This document shows positions 1 through 7,084 of a stretch of DNA of 35,440 nucleotides, piece after piece. Within the stretch, counting starts at the first letter, position 1. Each line of letters begins with the position of its first letter. This stretch comes from Aquabacterium sp. (GTDB lineage: Bacteria; Pseudomonadota; Gammaproteobacteria; Burkholderiales; Burkholderiaceae_C), in contig SCTQ01000073.1 of NCBI GenBank assembly GCA_004322345.1, forward strand, positions 1 to 35,440, in the 5' to 3' direction. The position numbers and the translations under genes are program-made. Under the pieces are notes generated by a model. That model did no database searches. It was given only the letters and a program-made list of their open reading frames with translations, and was not told the origin of the DNA.

Positions 1-84
1 GATGGAGACTTGGTCCGCCGCCTGGGCCGGCAGGGCGAGGGTGAGGGCGAGCAGAGCCGAGCTGGCGGCCATCGTGAGCTTCAT
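1..84 (-). CDS. N-terminus of an exported protein, cut by window edge
   Basis: Only the first 28 codons lie in the window. They read as a typical Sec signal peptide: a basic start (MKLT), a hydrophobic stretch rich in Ala and Leu, and a cleavage site of the AQAA type near residues 22–23. A good Shine-Dalgarno (GGAGGA) precedes the ATG by about 4 nt on the minus strand, which fixes the start at 84. The mature protein is outside the window, so its function cannot be named; periplasmic or secreted location is inferred from the signal peptide. Confidence 0.7.
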   Translation of the reverse strand, partial: MKLTMAASSALLALTLALPAQAADQVSI

Positions 85-177
85 GGAATCCTCCGGGTTT
101 TCTTGATGGAGCGCCTGCGAGCGGCGCGCCGCGAGTCTAGGAACCGAAGGAAGCCACCATGTGTCCGGACCCGCGGA

Positions 178-408
178 TCAGGGGCCGGCCTGCACGCGTA
201 TGCGCGTACCGGTTACGGCCACGACCTGGCCCGCGCGGATCTTGCAGGTCTTGCGCAGCTCCTGCTGGCCGTCGACCTCCACCTTGCCCTCGGCCACCAT
301 GGCCTTGGCCGCGCCACCGCTGTCGGCGACGCCGCAGGCCTTGAGCAGGGCGTCCAGGGTGATGAACTCGCCGCGCAGGGGGAAATCGATGGTCTGTATC
401 CGGGTCAT
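178..408 (-). CDS. S4-domain RNA-binding protein, YbcJ-like
   Basis: A 76-residue protein that is essentially one S4 RNA-binding domain. It has the expected order: the ITLDALLKACG helix, then GGAAKAMVAEGKVEVDG with the glycine/lysine turn seen in the S4 alpha-L loop, then a basic KTCKIRAGQVV strand. Its length and arrangement match the YbcJ family of small free-standing S4 proteins, thought to bind structured RNA, probably ribosomal; that role is family knowledge, not shown here. The gene is divergent from the methyltransferase gene at 528, with 119 bp between them. No strong Shine-Dalgarno is seen before the ATG. It could equally be annotated generically as an S4-domain protein. Confidence 0.85.
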   Translation of the reverse strand: MTRIQTIDFPLRGEFITLDALLKACGVADSGGAAKAMVAEGKVEVDGQQELRKTCKIRAGQVVAVTGTRIRVQAGP

Positions 409-527
409 CGTGAAGCTCAGGTGAGGGGGCGTCGGCGCCCCGCGGTGCTTGTGCGATTTGCATGCTGCGCACGGGCGGGCATCATGCCCCCACTTTCCAC
501 CCGGGCCTTGGCGCCGACCCTCCGACG

Positions 528-1244
528 ATGAATGCCCAGCGTGTCCTGCGCGCCGCCTTCAACCGCACGCGCTGGATCCTGCGGCGCGCCCGCGGAGCCA
601 GCCCCGGCCACGGCAGCTACTTCGAGTTCCTCGAGGCCGACTTCGACCGCCGCTACGGCGTCGAGACCGCCGCCATCGTGACGGTGGACCGCATGCAGGT
701 GGATGCCGGCGCGCGCGCCCAGATGGCCGACTACGTGCCCACGCCCTTCGGCCTGCTGCCCGAGGTGGTGCGCGCCACACGCGTGGACCCCACCGAGTTC
801 TGCTTCGTCGACCTGGGCTCGGGCAAGGGGCGGCTGCTGGTGCTGGCGGCCGAGGCCGGCTTCGACGAGGTCATCGGCGTGGAGCTGAGCGAACTGCACG
901 AGGTGGCCGAGCGCAACATCCGCGCCTACGCCGGGCGCGCTGGCCGGCCGCTGCGCATTTCCTCGAAGCGCCAGGACGTCACCACCTTCGAGTTCCCGGA
1001 CCGCCCGCTCTTCGTCTTCTACTTCAACGCCTTCTTCGGCCCGGTGCTGGAGCGCACGCTGGAGAACCTGCGCGTGTCGCTGCAGGCGCGTCCTCGGGCG
1101 GTGCTGTTCGTGTGGCATGGGAAGCGCTACTTCCCCGAGAAGCGGCTGCAGGAGACCTTCGATCGCCACCCCTTCCTGGAGCCCTTCGTCGTCACCGACG
1201 ACTACACCGTCTTCAACGCAGGACGTTCACCAGCCACGCGTTGA
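528..1244 (+). CDS. class I SAM-dependent methyltransferase
   Basis: A 238-residue protein with a class I (Rossmann-fold) methyltransferase core. Motif I, VDLGSGKGR, lies at about residues 94–102, followed by the acidic post-I strand VIGVEL near 115–120 and an RNIRAYA helix. A later FVFYFNAFFG segment is a plausible motif IV. The substrate cannot be told from the sequence; similar proteins are annotated only as class I methyltransferases. I chose the ATG at 528, since the 22 residues that an ATG at 462 would add are low-complexity and unlike protein. Its last 32 bases overlap the end of the convergent esterase gene. Confidence 0.8.
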   Translation: MNAQRVLRAAFNRTRWILRRARGASPGHGSYFEFLEADFDRRYGVETAAIVTVDRMQVDAGARAQMADYVPTPFGLLPEVVRATRVDPTEFCFVDLGSGKGRLLVLAAEAGFDEVIGVELSELHEVAERNIRAYAGRAGRPLRISSKRQDVTTFEFPDRPLFVFYFNAFFGPVLERTLENLRVSLQARPRAVLFVWHGKRYFPEKRLQETFDRHPFLEPFVVTDDYTVFNAGRSPATR

Positions 1245-1884
1245 GGTCCGCCAGCTCCTCCGGGCAGATCGAATGCGGCATCGGGTAGTCGTGCCACTCC
1301 ACCTGGTGCCCCAGTGCCTGCAGCGTGTCGCGCGCCTCGCGCCCGCGTTCGATGCCGACGATGTCGTCCTGCGTGCCGTGGCCCAGGAAGACGGGGATGC
1401 CGTCGTTGGCCGGGTTGCGTTCGGCCGCGGTCTTGGAAGCCAGTGGCAGGTAGCCCGACAGGCCGACCAGCCCGCCCAGCCGGTGGCCGTGGCGCAGGCC
1501 GGTCAGCAGCGTCATCGCGCAACCCTGGGAGAATCCTGCCAGCACGATGCGGTAGGACGGGATGCCGCGCTCGCGTTCACGCTCCAGCACGGCATCGATG
1601 AGGGCCTGCGAGGCGCGCAGGCCGGCCTCGTCCTCGGCCGCGGCGCCGCCGAACTGCAGGATGTCGTACCACGCCGGCATCACGTAGCCGCCATTGGCGG
1701 TCACCGGGCGCGAGGGCGCGTTCGGGAAGACGAAGCGCACGGGGCCGATGGACGACAGGTCCAGCTCCTCGCACAGCGGCACGAAGCTGCGGCCGTTGTC
1801 CCCCAGCCCGTGCATCACGATGATGGTCGAGCCCGGCGCCTCGCCGGTCTGGGCTTCCAGTATTTCGATGGGTCGATTGCTCAT
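1213..1884 (-). CDS. alpha/beta-hydrolase, carboxylesterase/phospholipase family
   Basis: A 223-residue serine hydrolase of the Abhydrolase_2 (carboxylesterase/lysophospholipase, APT-like) family. The oxyanion region is VMHGLGDNG near residues 23–31, the nucleophile elbow is GFSQG with Ser119, the acid is in GTQDDIV (Asp173 or Asp174) and the histidine is in MPHS (His204). The family hydrolyses short-chain esters or acyl groups in the cytosol; no signal peptide is seen. The start at 1884 is supported by an AGGAG five bases upstream. That site lies inside the first codons of the divergent gene at 1883, so the two start codons share the tetranucleotide CATG. The 3' end overlaps the methyltransferase gene by 32 bp. 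Confidence 0.88.
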   Translation of the reverse strand: MSNRPIEILEAQTGEAPGSTIIVMHGLGDNGRSFVPLCEELDLSSIGPVRFVFPNAPSRPVTANGGYVMPAWYDILQFGGAAAEDEAGLRASQALIDAVLERERERGIPSYRIVLAGFSQGCAMTLLTGLRHGHRLGGLVGLSGYLPLASKTAAERNPANDGIPVFLGHGTQDDIVGIERGREARDTLQALGHQVEWHDYPMPHSICPEELADLNAWLVNVLR

Positions 1885-2440
1885 GTCCGCTCCTGCTGTT
1901 CCGTCCGCCATCGCCAGGTACCTGGGCGGCTATCCGCCTCACCTGCTGGTGCAGGCCGCCGAGCTGCTGGCCCAGGGGCGCCTGGGCGAGATGCTGGCGC
2001 GCAAGTATCCGCTGGGCCACGAGGTGCGCACCGACCGTGCCCTCTACGACTATGCGGTGGAGCTGAAGCAGCGTTTCCTGCGCAATGCCGAGCCGCTGTC
2101 CAAGGTGGTCTACGACAACAAGCTGAAGGTGGTGGGCCAGGCCCTGGGCACGCACACCACGGCCTCGCGCGTGCAGGGCGGGCGGCTCAAGGCCAAGCGC
2201 GAGATCCGCATCGCCAGCCTCTTCAAGGAGACGCCGGCCGCCTTCCTGAACATGATCGTCGTGCACGAGCTGGCCCACCTGAAGGAGCGCGAGCATGGCA
2301 AGGCCTTCTACCAGCTGTGCACCCACATGGAGCCGGACTATCACCAGCTGGAGTTCGACCTGCGGCTGCACCTCGCGCTGTTGGATTCGCAGCCACGGCC
2401 GGTGTCAGCACCGATGACTTCGGCGCCGGACCTGGGATGA
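1883..2440 (+). CDS. YgjP-like zinc metallopeptidase-domain protein
   Basis: A 185-residue protein with the YgjP/DUF45 metallopeptidase signature: HELAH (His128, Glu129, His132), then REHGKAFY with a third histidine (His138), and an LHTM-like tail. The preceding strand region KREIRIASLFKETP is also typical. These proteins resemble WLM/SprT-type zinc peptidases, but their substrate is not established. The family's conserved YLGGYPP segment falls at residues 13–19, so the start must be at or close to 1883; an in-frame ATG at 1868 is the only near alternative. No Shine-Dalgarno is visible before either. Start codon overlaps that of the divergent esterase. Confidence 0.82.
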   Translation: MSAPAVPSAIARYLGGYPPHLLVQAAELLAQGRLGEMLARKYPLGHEVRTDRALYDYAVELKQRFLRNAEPLSKVVYDNKLKVVGQALGTHTTASRVQGGRLKAKREIRIASLFKETPAAFLNMIVVHELAHLKEREHGKAFYQLCTHMEPDYHQLEFDLRLHLALLDSQPRPVSAPMTSAPDLG

Positions 2441-2491
2441 TGCGAACCTTGTGGAAACGAGGCGCATGAGGCGCCGATTCAGGAGCAAGCC

Positions 2492-2635
2492 ATGGCCAAG
2501 GGTCAGCAACGCAGCAACAAGGAAGCGAAGAAGCCGAAGAAGGACTCCTCGCCGGCCAAGCCGGTGTCCCCGGGCGTGGTGATGCCCACCATCACGACGG
2601 TGGTCCCCGAGCGGGGCAAGAAGAAGAACAAGTGA
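2492..2635 (+). CDS. small lysine-rich conserved-type protein, 47 aa
   Basis: A short ORF beginning MAKGQQRSNKEAKKPKKD and ending in GKKKNK. It is strongly basic at both ends, with a proline/valine-rich middle (residues about 22–38) containing VVMPTITTVVPE. A clear AGGAG lies about 6 nt before the ATG, which supports translation. I recognise the MAKGQQRSNKEAKKPKK start as a recurring small hypothetical protein in proteobacteria, but no function is known to me. The charge suggests nucleic-acid or ribosome association; that is inference. It follows the YgjP-like gene by 51 bp on the same strand and could be co-transcribed. Confidence 0.75.
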   Translation: MAKGQQRSNKEAKKPKKDSSPAKPVSPGVVMPTITTVVPERGKKKNK

Positions 2636-2691
2636 CGGCCCCGCGGCCAACGGCTGCGTAGGCCGGTCTCCCTTGGGGACGGCGGGCCGGC

Positions 2692-3267
2692 TCAGGACGA
2701 CTTGGGCGTGTTCACCGCCCGCATGATCACCACCTCCGAAGCCTGGCCCTCGCGGGTGATCGTCACCTGGGTGTGGTCGGTGTTCTTCTCGTCGGTCAGG
2801 ATCAGCAGGAACATGCCGTCGGGCATGGCCGACTCGCTGAACTGCCTGCCGCCGGCGCGTGCCTTCAGCTTGTCGCGGTAGAAGCCGGCGATCTTCTCGG
2901 TGGCGTCGGCACTGCTGAAGGTCATGGTCACCATGCTCCCCTCGTCGCTGGCCATGCGGCTGGCCTTGTCGGCCTGCTGCTCGGCGCCCGGGTAGAACGG
3001 CAGGCCGAGGTCGCTCTCGCTCACCTTGGCGTTGCCCATCTCGAAGTGCTGGGTCTTGCCGTCCTTGTCGGTGATGGTGGTCTTCACGCCGCCTTCGGAC
3101 AGCGACACCTTCGCATCCTGGCCGTCCTTGGACAGCGAAGACTCGATCATCTTCTCGGCGGCTTTCTCGGACAGCTTGTCCTCGACCTTGCCGCAGGCGG
3201 ACAGCAGCAGGGCGAGGGCGGCCGCGGCGGCCAGGGGCAGGAGGCGAGGGGGGCGTTGCAGAGTCAT
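2692..3267 (-). CDS. lipoprotein of unknown function
   Basis: A 191-residue predicted outer- or inner-membrane lipoprotein. The signal peptide ends in a lipobox LSAC with the lipidated Cys at residue 25. After it come a charged helical stretch (VEDKLSEKAAEKMIE) and a beta-rich region. The segment LPFYPGAEQQ, then a strand and a SADATEKIAGFYRDKLK helix, is a pattern seen in small lipoproteins and secreted proteins that hold a 'YPGA…FY' domain of unknown function. The start at 3267 is chosen because it gives the signal peptide at the N-terminus and has AGGGA upstream; longer in-frame starts would bury it. A candidate -10 element lies about 47 bp upstream. Neighbours give no functional hint. Confidence 0.8.
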   Translation of the reverse strand: MTLQRPPRLLPLAAAAALALLLSACGKVEDKLSEKAAEKMIESSLSKDGQDAKVSLSEGGVKTTITDKDGKTQHFEMGNAKVSESDLGLPFYPGAEQQADKASRMASDEGSMVTMTFSSADATEKIAGFYRDKLKARAGGRQFSESAMPDGMFLLILTDEKNTDHTQVTITREGQASEVVIMRAVNTPKSS

Positions 3268-3313
3268 GGTTCCCTGAGGATGTGAGCGGCACGGGGCGCG
3301 CGAGGCGGCGCGC

Positions 3314-3321
3314 ATTGTAGG
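3314..3321 (-). promoter_or_regulatory. candidate -10 region (CCTACAAT) for the lipoprotein gene
   Basis: The octamer CCTACAAT on the minus strand ends 47 bp upstream of the lipoprotein start at 3267 and is followed by GCGCGC, as at trpS. It predicts a leader of about 40 nt. Confidence 0.45.
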
Positions 3322-3505
3322 AAGGCAAGGGGCCGCGCCGGCCGCCCCGACGGGGGTGCGAACAGGCCGATACATCTTTGTCGGCTCGGGGCTGCGCAAG
3401 GTCCGCCTGCGCTATTGCCACGCGCAGGGCGGCCCACTAGTGTCCGATTGCCGCGCCCCGCGTCGTTGCGACGGCGACCCACCCGACACATCCAGGAGAT
3501 CTCGC

Positions 3506-4183
3506 ATGAACCGTCCGCTGCTTGCCGGCCTGCTGTCGCTGGCCTTCGCCGTGCCGGCCTCCGCCGCCCGCATCGCCCCCACGTCCTACGACATTCCCAA
3601 CGGCTCGGGCACCGCCTCGGGCGGCAGCTACAACTACTGGGACGCCGGCTATGGCGGCAGCGGCAACAAGACGACCGACGGCGCGCCGCTCACCGGCGGG
3701 CTGGGTGACCTGACCGATGGCGTGGTCACCACGCAGAACTGGAATGCGGTCGAGAACGTCACCGGCACGGGGCCCTACGTGGGCTGGAATGCGAACGTCA
3801 CGCCGGACCTGACGCTGACCTTCAACTTCGGCGCCGCCGTGGACATCGACACCGTGCGCGTTCACGTCGACGAGTCCCAGGTCGGCGGCGTGAACCTGCC
3901 GACGACCCTGGCCCTGAGCTGGGAGTCCGGCGGCACGCAGACGCTGAACTTCAACATCGAGGACGACACGGCGGACGTGGCGCCGAGCTGGCTGGAGATC
4001 GGTGGCCTGGGCATCACGGGCGTGAACAGCCTGAAGATCAGCCTGGGCTACGGCGACCTCTGGGTCTTCGCCGACGAGGTGGAGTTCTACGATGCCGCTC
4101 CGATTCCGGAGCCGGGCAGCGTGGCGCTGATGCTGGCTGGCCTCGGCTTGGTCGGGGCAGCGGCGCGCAAGATGCGCCTCTGA
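3506..4183 (+). CDS. PEP-CTERM sorting-domain surface protein
   Basis: A 225-residue exported protein. It starts with a signal peptide (MNRPLLAG… to PASAA, about residues 1–21) and ends with a PEP-CTERM tail: the PEPGSV motif, a hydrophobic segment VALMLAGLGLVGAAA and a basic end ARKMRL. The mature part is glycine-, asparagine- and threonine-rich with few charges and reads as a beta-sandwich. Segments such as DLTLTFNFGAAVDIDTVRVHVD resemble discoidin/F5/8-type folds. By family knowledge, the tail is recognised by an exosortase (EpsH type), which is not in this window. AGGAGA lies 7 nt before the ATG. The product is probably an extracellular or biofilm-matrix protein. Confidence 0.88.
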   Translation: MNRPLLAGLLSLAFAVPASAARIAPTSYDIPNGSGTASGGSYNYWDAGYGGSGNKTTDGAPLTGGLGDLTDGVVTTQNWNAVENVTGTGPYVGWNANVTPDLTLTFNFGAAVDIDTVRVHVDESQVGGVNLPTTLALSWESGGTQTLNFNIEDDTADVAPSWLEIGGLGITGVNSLKISLGYGDLWVFADEVEFYDAAPIPEPGSVALMLAGLGLVGAAARKMRL

Positions 4184-4267
4184 ACGGGTTCGACTCTCCC
4201 GTTTGCACAGCTGGCTGGCCGAGGCCGCGTGGTGGGCCCAGCGCCGGCCCGCCGTCCCCATGTGAGA

Positions 4268-4291
4268 CCGCCTGACGCACCCGTCAGGCGG
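4268..4291. terminator. hairpin between convergent genes (possible terminator)
   Basis: A perfect 10-bp stem CCGCCTGACG / CGTCAGGCGG with a 4-nt loop (4278–4281) sits in the gap between the PEP-CTERM gene and glnS, which converge. No run of T follows on either strand, so it is either a weak or Rho-assisted terminator, or a 3'-end-stabilising hairpin. Confidence 0.6.
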
Positions 4292-4299
4292 GGGGCCGG

Positions 4300-6093
4300 T
4301 CATTTCGTCCAGCCGTCCTTCAGTCCCGTGATCTTGTTGAACACGGGCTTGCCGGCCGCGTGGTCCTGGCTGTCGGCCACGAAATAGCCGTGGCGCTCGA
4401 ACTGGAAGTTCGTGCCCGCGGCGGCCTGTGACAGTGACGGCTCGACGTAGGCCCGCACCACGCGCTTGCTGTCGGGGTTCAGGCTGGCCTTGAAGTCCTT
4501 GCCGCCGGCATCGGGCTGGGCCTCGGTGAACAGGCGGTCGTACAGCCGAACCTCGGCCTCCACGCCGCTGCCCGTGCCGCCATGGGCGCCGACCCAGGTG
4601 ATCACGCCCTTGACCTTCACGCTGTCGGCGCCGGGCGTGCCGCTCTTGGTGTCGGGGATCAGCTCGGCATGCACGGCGGTGACCTTGCCGCCCGCATCCT
4701 TGTCGCAGCCGATGCACTTGATGACGTAGCCGTACTTCAGCCGCGCCAGGTTGCCGGGGTAGAGGCGGTGGTAGCCCTTGGGCGGCACTTCCTGGAAGTC
4801 CTCGGCCTCGATCCAGACCTCCTTGCCCAGCGTGAACTCGCGGCGGCCGCGTTCGGCGTGGCCGGGGTGCACGGGGGCACTGCAGGGCTCGACGTGGCCG
4901 GCGGAGAAGACCGTGTCCCAGTTGTCGATGACCAGCTTCAGCGGGTCCAGCACGGCCATCCCGCGGGCGGCAGTCGGGTCCAGCGTGTCGCGCAGCGCGA
5001 TGTCCAGCGTCGAGTAGTCGATCCAGCTGTCGGCCTTGCTCACCCCGATGCGCTCGGCGAAGAGCTGGATCGCCTCGGGCGTGTAGCCGCGGCGGCGCAG
5101 GCCGACGATGGTGGGCATGCGCGGGTCGTCCCAGCCGTCGACGATGTGCTCGTCCACCAGTTGCTTGAGCTTGCGCTTGCTGGTGATGACGTAGGTGAGG
5201 TTCAGGCGCGCGAACTCGTACTGCCTGGGCAGCGGCTGTGCCAGCAGGCCGAGTTCGGCCAGGCGCTCCAGCACCCAGTCGTAGAAGGGGCGCTGGTCCT
5301 CGAACTCCAGCGTGCAGATGCTGTGGGTGATCTGCTCCAGCGCGTCTTCCAGCGGGTGGGCGTAGGTGTACATCGGATAGATGCACCACTTGTCGCCGGT
5401 GTTGTGGTGATGCGCGTGCTTGATGCGGTAGATGGCCGGGTCGCGCAGGTTGATGTTGGGGCTGGCCATGTCGATTTTCGCGCGCAGCACCATTGCGCCA
5501 TCGGCATGCTTGCCGTCGCGCATCTCGCGCAGGCGCGCCAGGCTCTCGGCCGCGGGGCGATTCCGGTACGGGCTGTCGGTGCCCGGCTTGCCGAAGTCGC
5601 CACGGTTGACGCGCATCTCTTCGGCCGTCTGCTCGTCGACGTAGGCATACCCGGCCTGCACCAGCGCCTCGGCGGCGCGGTACATGAAATCGAAGTAGTT
5701 GCTGGCGTAGTACAGGTGCGAGGTGCCATGGGCGTCCCAGCCGAAGCCCAGCCACTTCACGGCGTCGAGGATGGAGTCGACGTACTCCTGCTCCTCCTTC
5801 TCCGGGTTGGTGTCGTCGAAGCGCATGTGGCACACGCCACCGTAGTCGCGTGCCAGGCCGAAGTTCAGGCAGATGCTCTTCGCATGGCCGACGTGCAGGT
5901 AGCCGTTGGGCTCCGGAGGAAAGCGGGTGCGGATCTTCGCGGGGTCCGGCTGCTGCCCGGCCTGGTGGGCGGCGTCGCCGGGCGTGCCGGCCCAGGTGCG
6001 GCTGGCATAGGTGCCCTGTTCCTGGTCGCGCTCGATGATGGCGCGCAGGAAGTTGCTGGGCTTGTTCTCGTCTTTGGGAGCGGCTTGGGTCAT
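4300..6093 (-). CDS. glnS: glutaminyl-tRNA synthetase
   Basis: Glutaminyl-tRNA synthetase, 597 aa, charges tRNA-Gln with glutamine in the cytosol. The class I HIGH motif appears as PEPNGYLHVGH at residues 60–70 and the KMSKS-type loop as TSKRKLK at 304–310. Other GlnRS hallmarks are present: RFDDTNPEKEEQEYV near 91–105, the acceptor-binding region with IYPMYTYAHPLED near 238–250, and the C-terminal anticodon-binding beta-barrels. There is a roughly 20-residue insertion (about 35–52, GTPGDAAHQAGQQPDP) between the N-terminal helix and the HIGH strand compared with the enterobacterial enzyme. The start at 6093 gives the expected N-terminus; no Shine-Dalgarno is obvious. Confidence 0.97.
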   Translation of the reverse strand: MTQAAPKDENKPSNFLRAIIERDQEQGTYASRTWAGTPGDAAHQAGQQPDPAKIRTRFPPEPNGYLHVGHAKSICLNFGLARDYGGVCHMRFDDTNPEKEEQEYVDSILDAVKWLGFGWDAHGTSHLYYASNYFDFMYRAAEALVQAGYAYVDEQTAEEMRVNRGDFGKPGTDSPYRNRPAAESLARLREMRDGKHADGAMVLRAKIDMASPNINLRDPAIYRIKHAHHHNTGDKWCIYPMYTYAHPLEDALEQITHSICTLEFEDQRPFYDWVLERLAELGLLAQPLPRQYEFARLNLTYVITSKRKLKQLVDEHIVDGWDDPRMPTIVGLRRRGYTPEAIQLFAERIGVSKADSWIDYSTLDIALRDTLDPTAARGMAVLDPLKLVIDNWDTVFSAGHVEPCSAPVHPGHAERGRREFTLGKEVWIEAEDFQEVPPKGYHRLYPGNLARLKYGYVIKCIGCDKDAGGKVTAVHAELIPDTKSGTPGADSVKVKGVITWVGAHGGTGSGVEAEVRLYDRLFTEAQPDAGGKDFKASLNPDSKRVVRAYVEPSLSQAAAGTNFQFERHGYFVADSQDHAAGKPVFNKITGLKDGWTK

Positions 6094-6118
6094 GGGCGGG
6101 CGCGAAGAAGGAGCCGTG

Positions 6119-6124
6119 ATTCTA
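6119..6124 (-). promoter_or_regulatory. candidate -10 element for glnS
   Basis: On the minus strand the hexamer TAGAAT lies 26 bp upstream of the glnS start, in a short A+T-richer patch of an otherwise very GC-rich gap. No good -35 box is visible at 16–18 bp, so this is tentative. Confidence 0.3.
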
Positions 6125-6232
6125 TTGAGGGGCGGCAGGCTCCTGCGGCGGCGGGCCATGCGGCGGGGCGGGTGCTTCGCGGCGCGGCCGCATCCGTCCG
6201 TCGCAAGGGCGGGGACGGCGGCCCCAGCACGG

Positions 6233-6256
6233 CCTAGTGTGGCGCACCACACTAGG
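6233..6256. promoter_or_regulatory. perfect 10-bp inverted repeat, operator-like
   Basis: CCTAGTGTGG, a 4-bp spacer (CGCA) and CCACACTAGG form a perfect 24-bp dyad 30 bp upstream of the GST start codon at 6287. It is in the gap between divergent glnS and the GST gene. It could be a repressor/activator operator or, in the transcript, a strong hairpin just before the ribosome-binding region. No regulator gene is adjacent. Confidence 0.6.
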
Positions 6257-6286
6257 GTGCACGGCATCCCGTCACCACCGCGTCCC

Positions 6287-6985
6287 ATGCTCGAACTTCT
6301 CCAGTTCCACCCCGCCTTCGGCCTGATGAACCCCAGCCCCTTCTGCATGAAGGTGGAGGTCTTCCTGCGGCTCGCCGGCCTGCCCTACCGCTGCCGCAAC
6401 GGCGAGGTGCCGCTGCGCATGCCCAAGCGCAAGCTGCCGGTGCTGCGCGACGGCGACCTGCTGGTCTGCGACTCGCAGGCCATCCTCGTCCACCTGCAGC
6501 AGCGCTACGGTGCAGGCATGCCCGCATCGCTGAAGGCGCCGGAGACCGCCGGCGAGCTGGTGATCCGCCGCACGCTGGAGGAGCACACGCTGTTCGCCGG
6601 GCTTTGGCTGCGCTGGGTGGACCCGCCGGCCTGGCCGCAGCTGAAGGAGGCGATGTTCGGCCAGTTCCCCGCGCCGCTGCGCTGGGTGGTGCCGCCACTG
6701 GTCCGCCGCAAGATCCGGCGCGACATCTGGGGGCAGGGCGTCGGCCGGCACAGCCGCGAGGAGATCGTGGCCCGTGCGAAGGCCGACCTGGACGCCGTGG
6801 TCGAGCTGCTCGGCCCCTTGCCCTACTACGCCGGCCAGGAGCCCGGTGCGCTGGATGCGACGGTCTATGCCTTCGCCGCCAACATGCTCTGGGCACCGAT
6901 CGACAGCCCGCTGCGCGCCCACGCCCGCGGCCAGCCGCGGCTGGTGGCCTATGCCCAGCGGATGCGGGAGCGGGTGGGCGCCTGA
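6287..6985 (+). CDS. glutathione S-transferase family protein (Fax-like)
   Basis: A 232-residue protein with a thioredoxin-like GST N-terminal domain (about residues 1–80, including PSPFCMKVEVFLRLAGLPY, KRKLPVLRDGD and the cis-Pro VLRD region, then DSQAILVHL) and an all-helical C-terminal domain. The C-terminal domain ends with LDATVYAFAANML, the pattern of the 'failed axon connections'/metaxin-type GST branch. Cys19, Pro16 and Ser15 sit where GSTs place the active residue. Substrate is unknown; glutathione-dependent detoxification or thiol chemistry is inferred from the family. No Shine-Dalgarno is clear. The upstream dyad at 6233–6256 may regulate it. The start at 6287 fits the conserved first beta strand (LELLQFHPAF). 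Confidence 0.85.
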   Translation: MLELLQFHPAFGLMNPSPFCMKVEVFLRLAGLPYRCRNGEVPLRMPKRKLPVLRDGDLLVCDSQAILVHLQQRYGAGMPASLKAPETAGELVIRRTLEEHTLFAGLWLRWVDPPAWPQLKEAMFGQFPAPLRWVVPPLVRRKIRRDIWGQGVGRHSREEIVARAKADLDAVVELLGPLPYYAGQEPGALDATVYAFAANMLWAPIDSPLRAHARGQPRLVAYAQRMRERVGA

Positions 6986-7053
6986 TCCTGCGGGCTCGGG
7001 GATGTGCCTGGGGGTTGTTCCGCATGCGCCGCGAGGCGTCGGGCTCATAATTC

Positions 7054-7067
7054 TATACAACCGTATA
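7054..7067. promoter_or_regulatory. TATAC–N4–GTATA inverted repeat, operator-like
   Basis: TATACAACCGTATA lies 17 bp upstream of the start codon at 7085, in an A+T-rich patch (7046–7070) that stands out from the surrounding GC-rich DNA. CATAAT at 7046–7051 could be a -10 element. The arms are typical of a TetR-type operator overlapping a promoter; that assignment is inference. Confidence 0.5.
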
Positions 7068-7084
7068 AATGTGAGGCTACCCCC

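Noticed and set aside
2640-2691. Hairpin between the 47-aa ORF and the lipoprotein gene
   Set aside because: The GGTCTCCC…GGGGACGG pairing includes wobble and mismatches and lacks a T run; too weak to annotate as a terminator.
3356-3505. Sigma-54 (-24/-12) promoter before the PEP-CTERM gene
   Set aside because: No GG–N10–GC pair with the flanking consensus was found on the plus strand.
3437-5833. Very long antisense frames over glnS and the PEP-CTERM gene
   Set aside because: The frame lacks any domain logic, is rich in Arg/Ala/Gly/Pro as expected for off-frame reading of GC-rich DNA, and covers well-identified genes.
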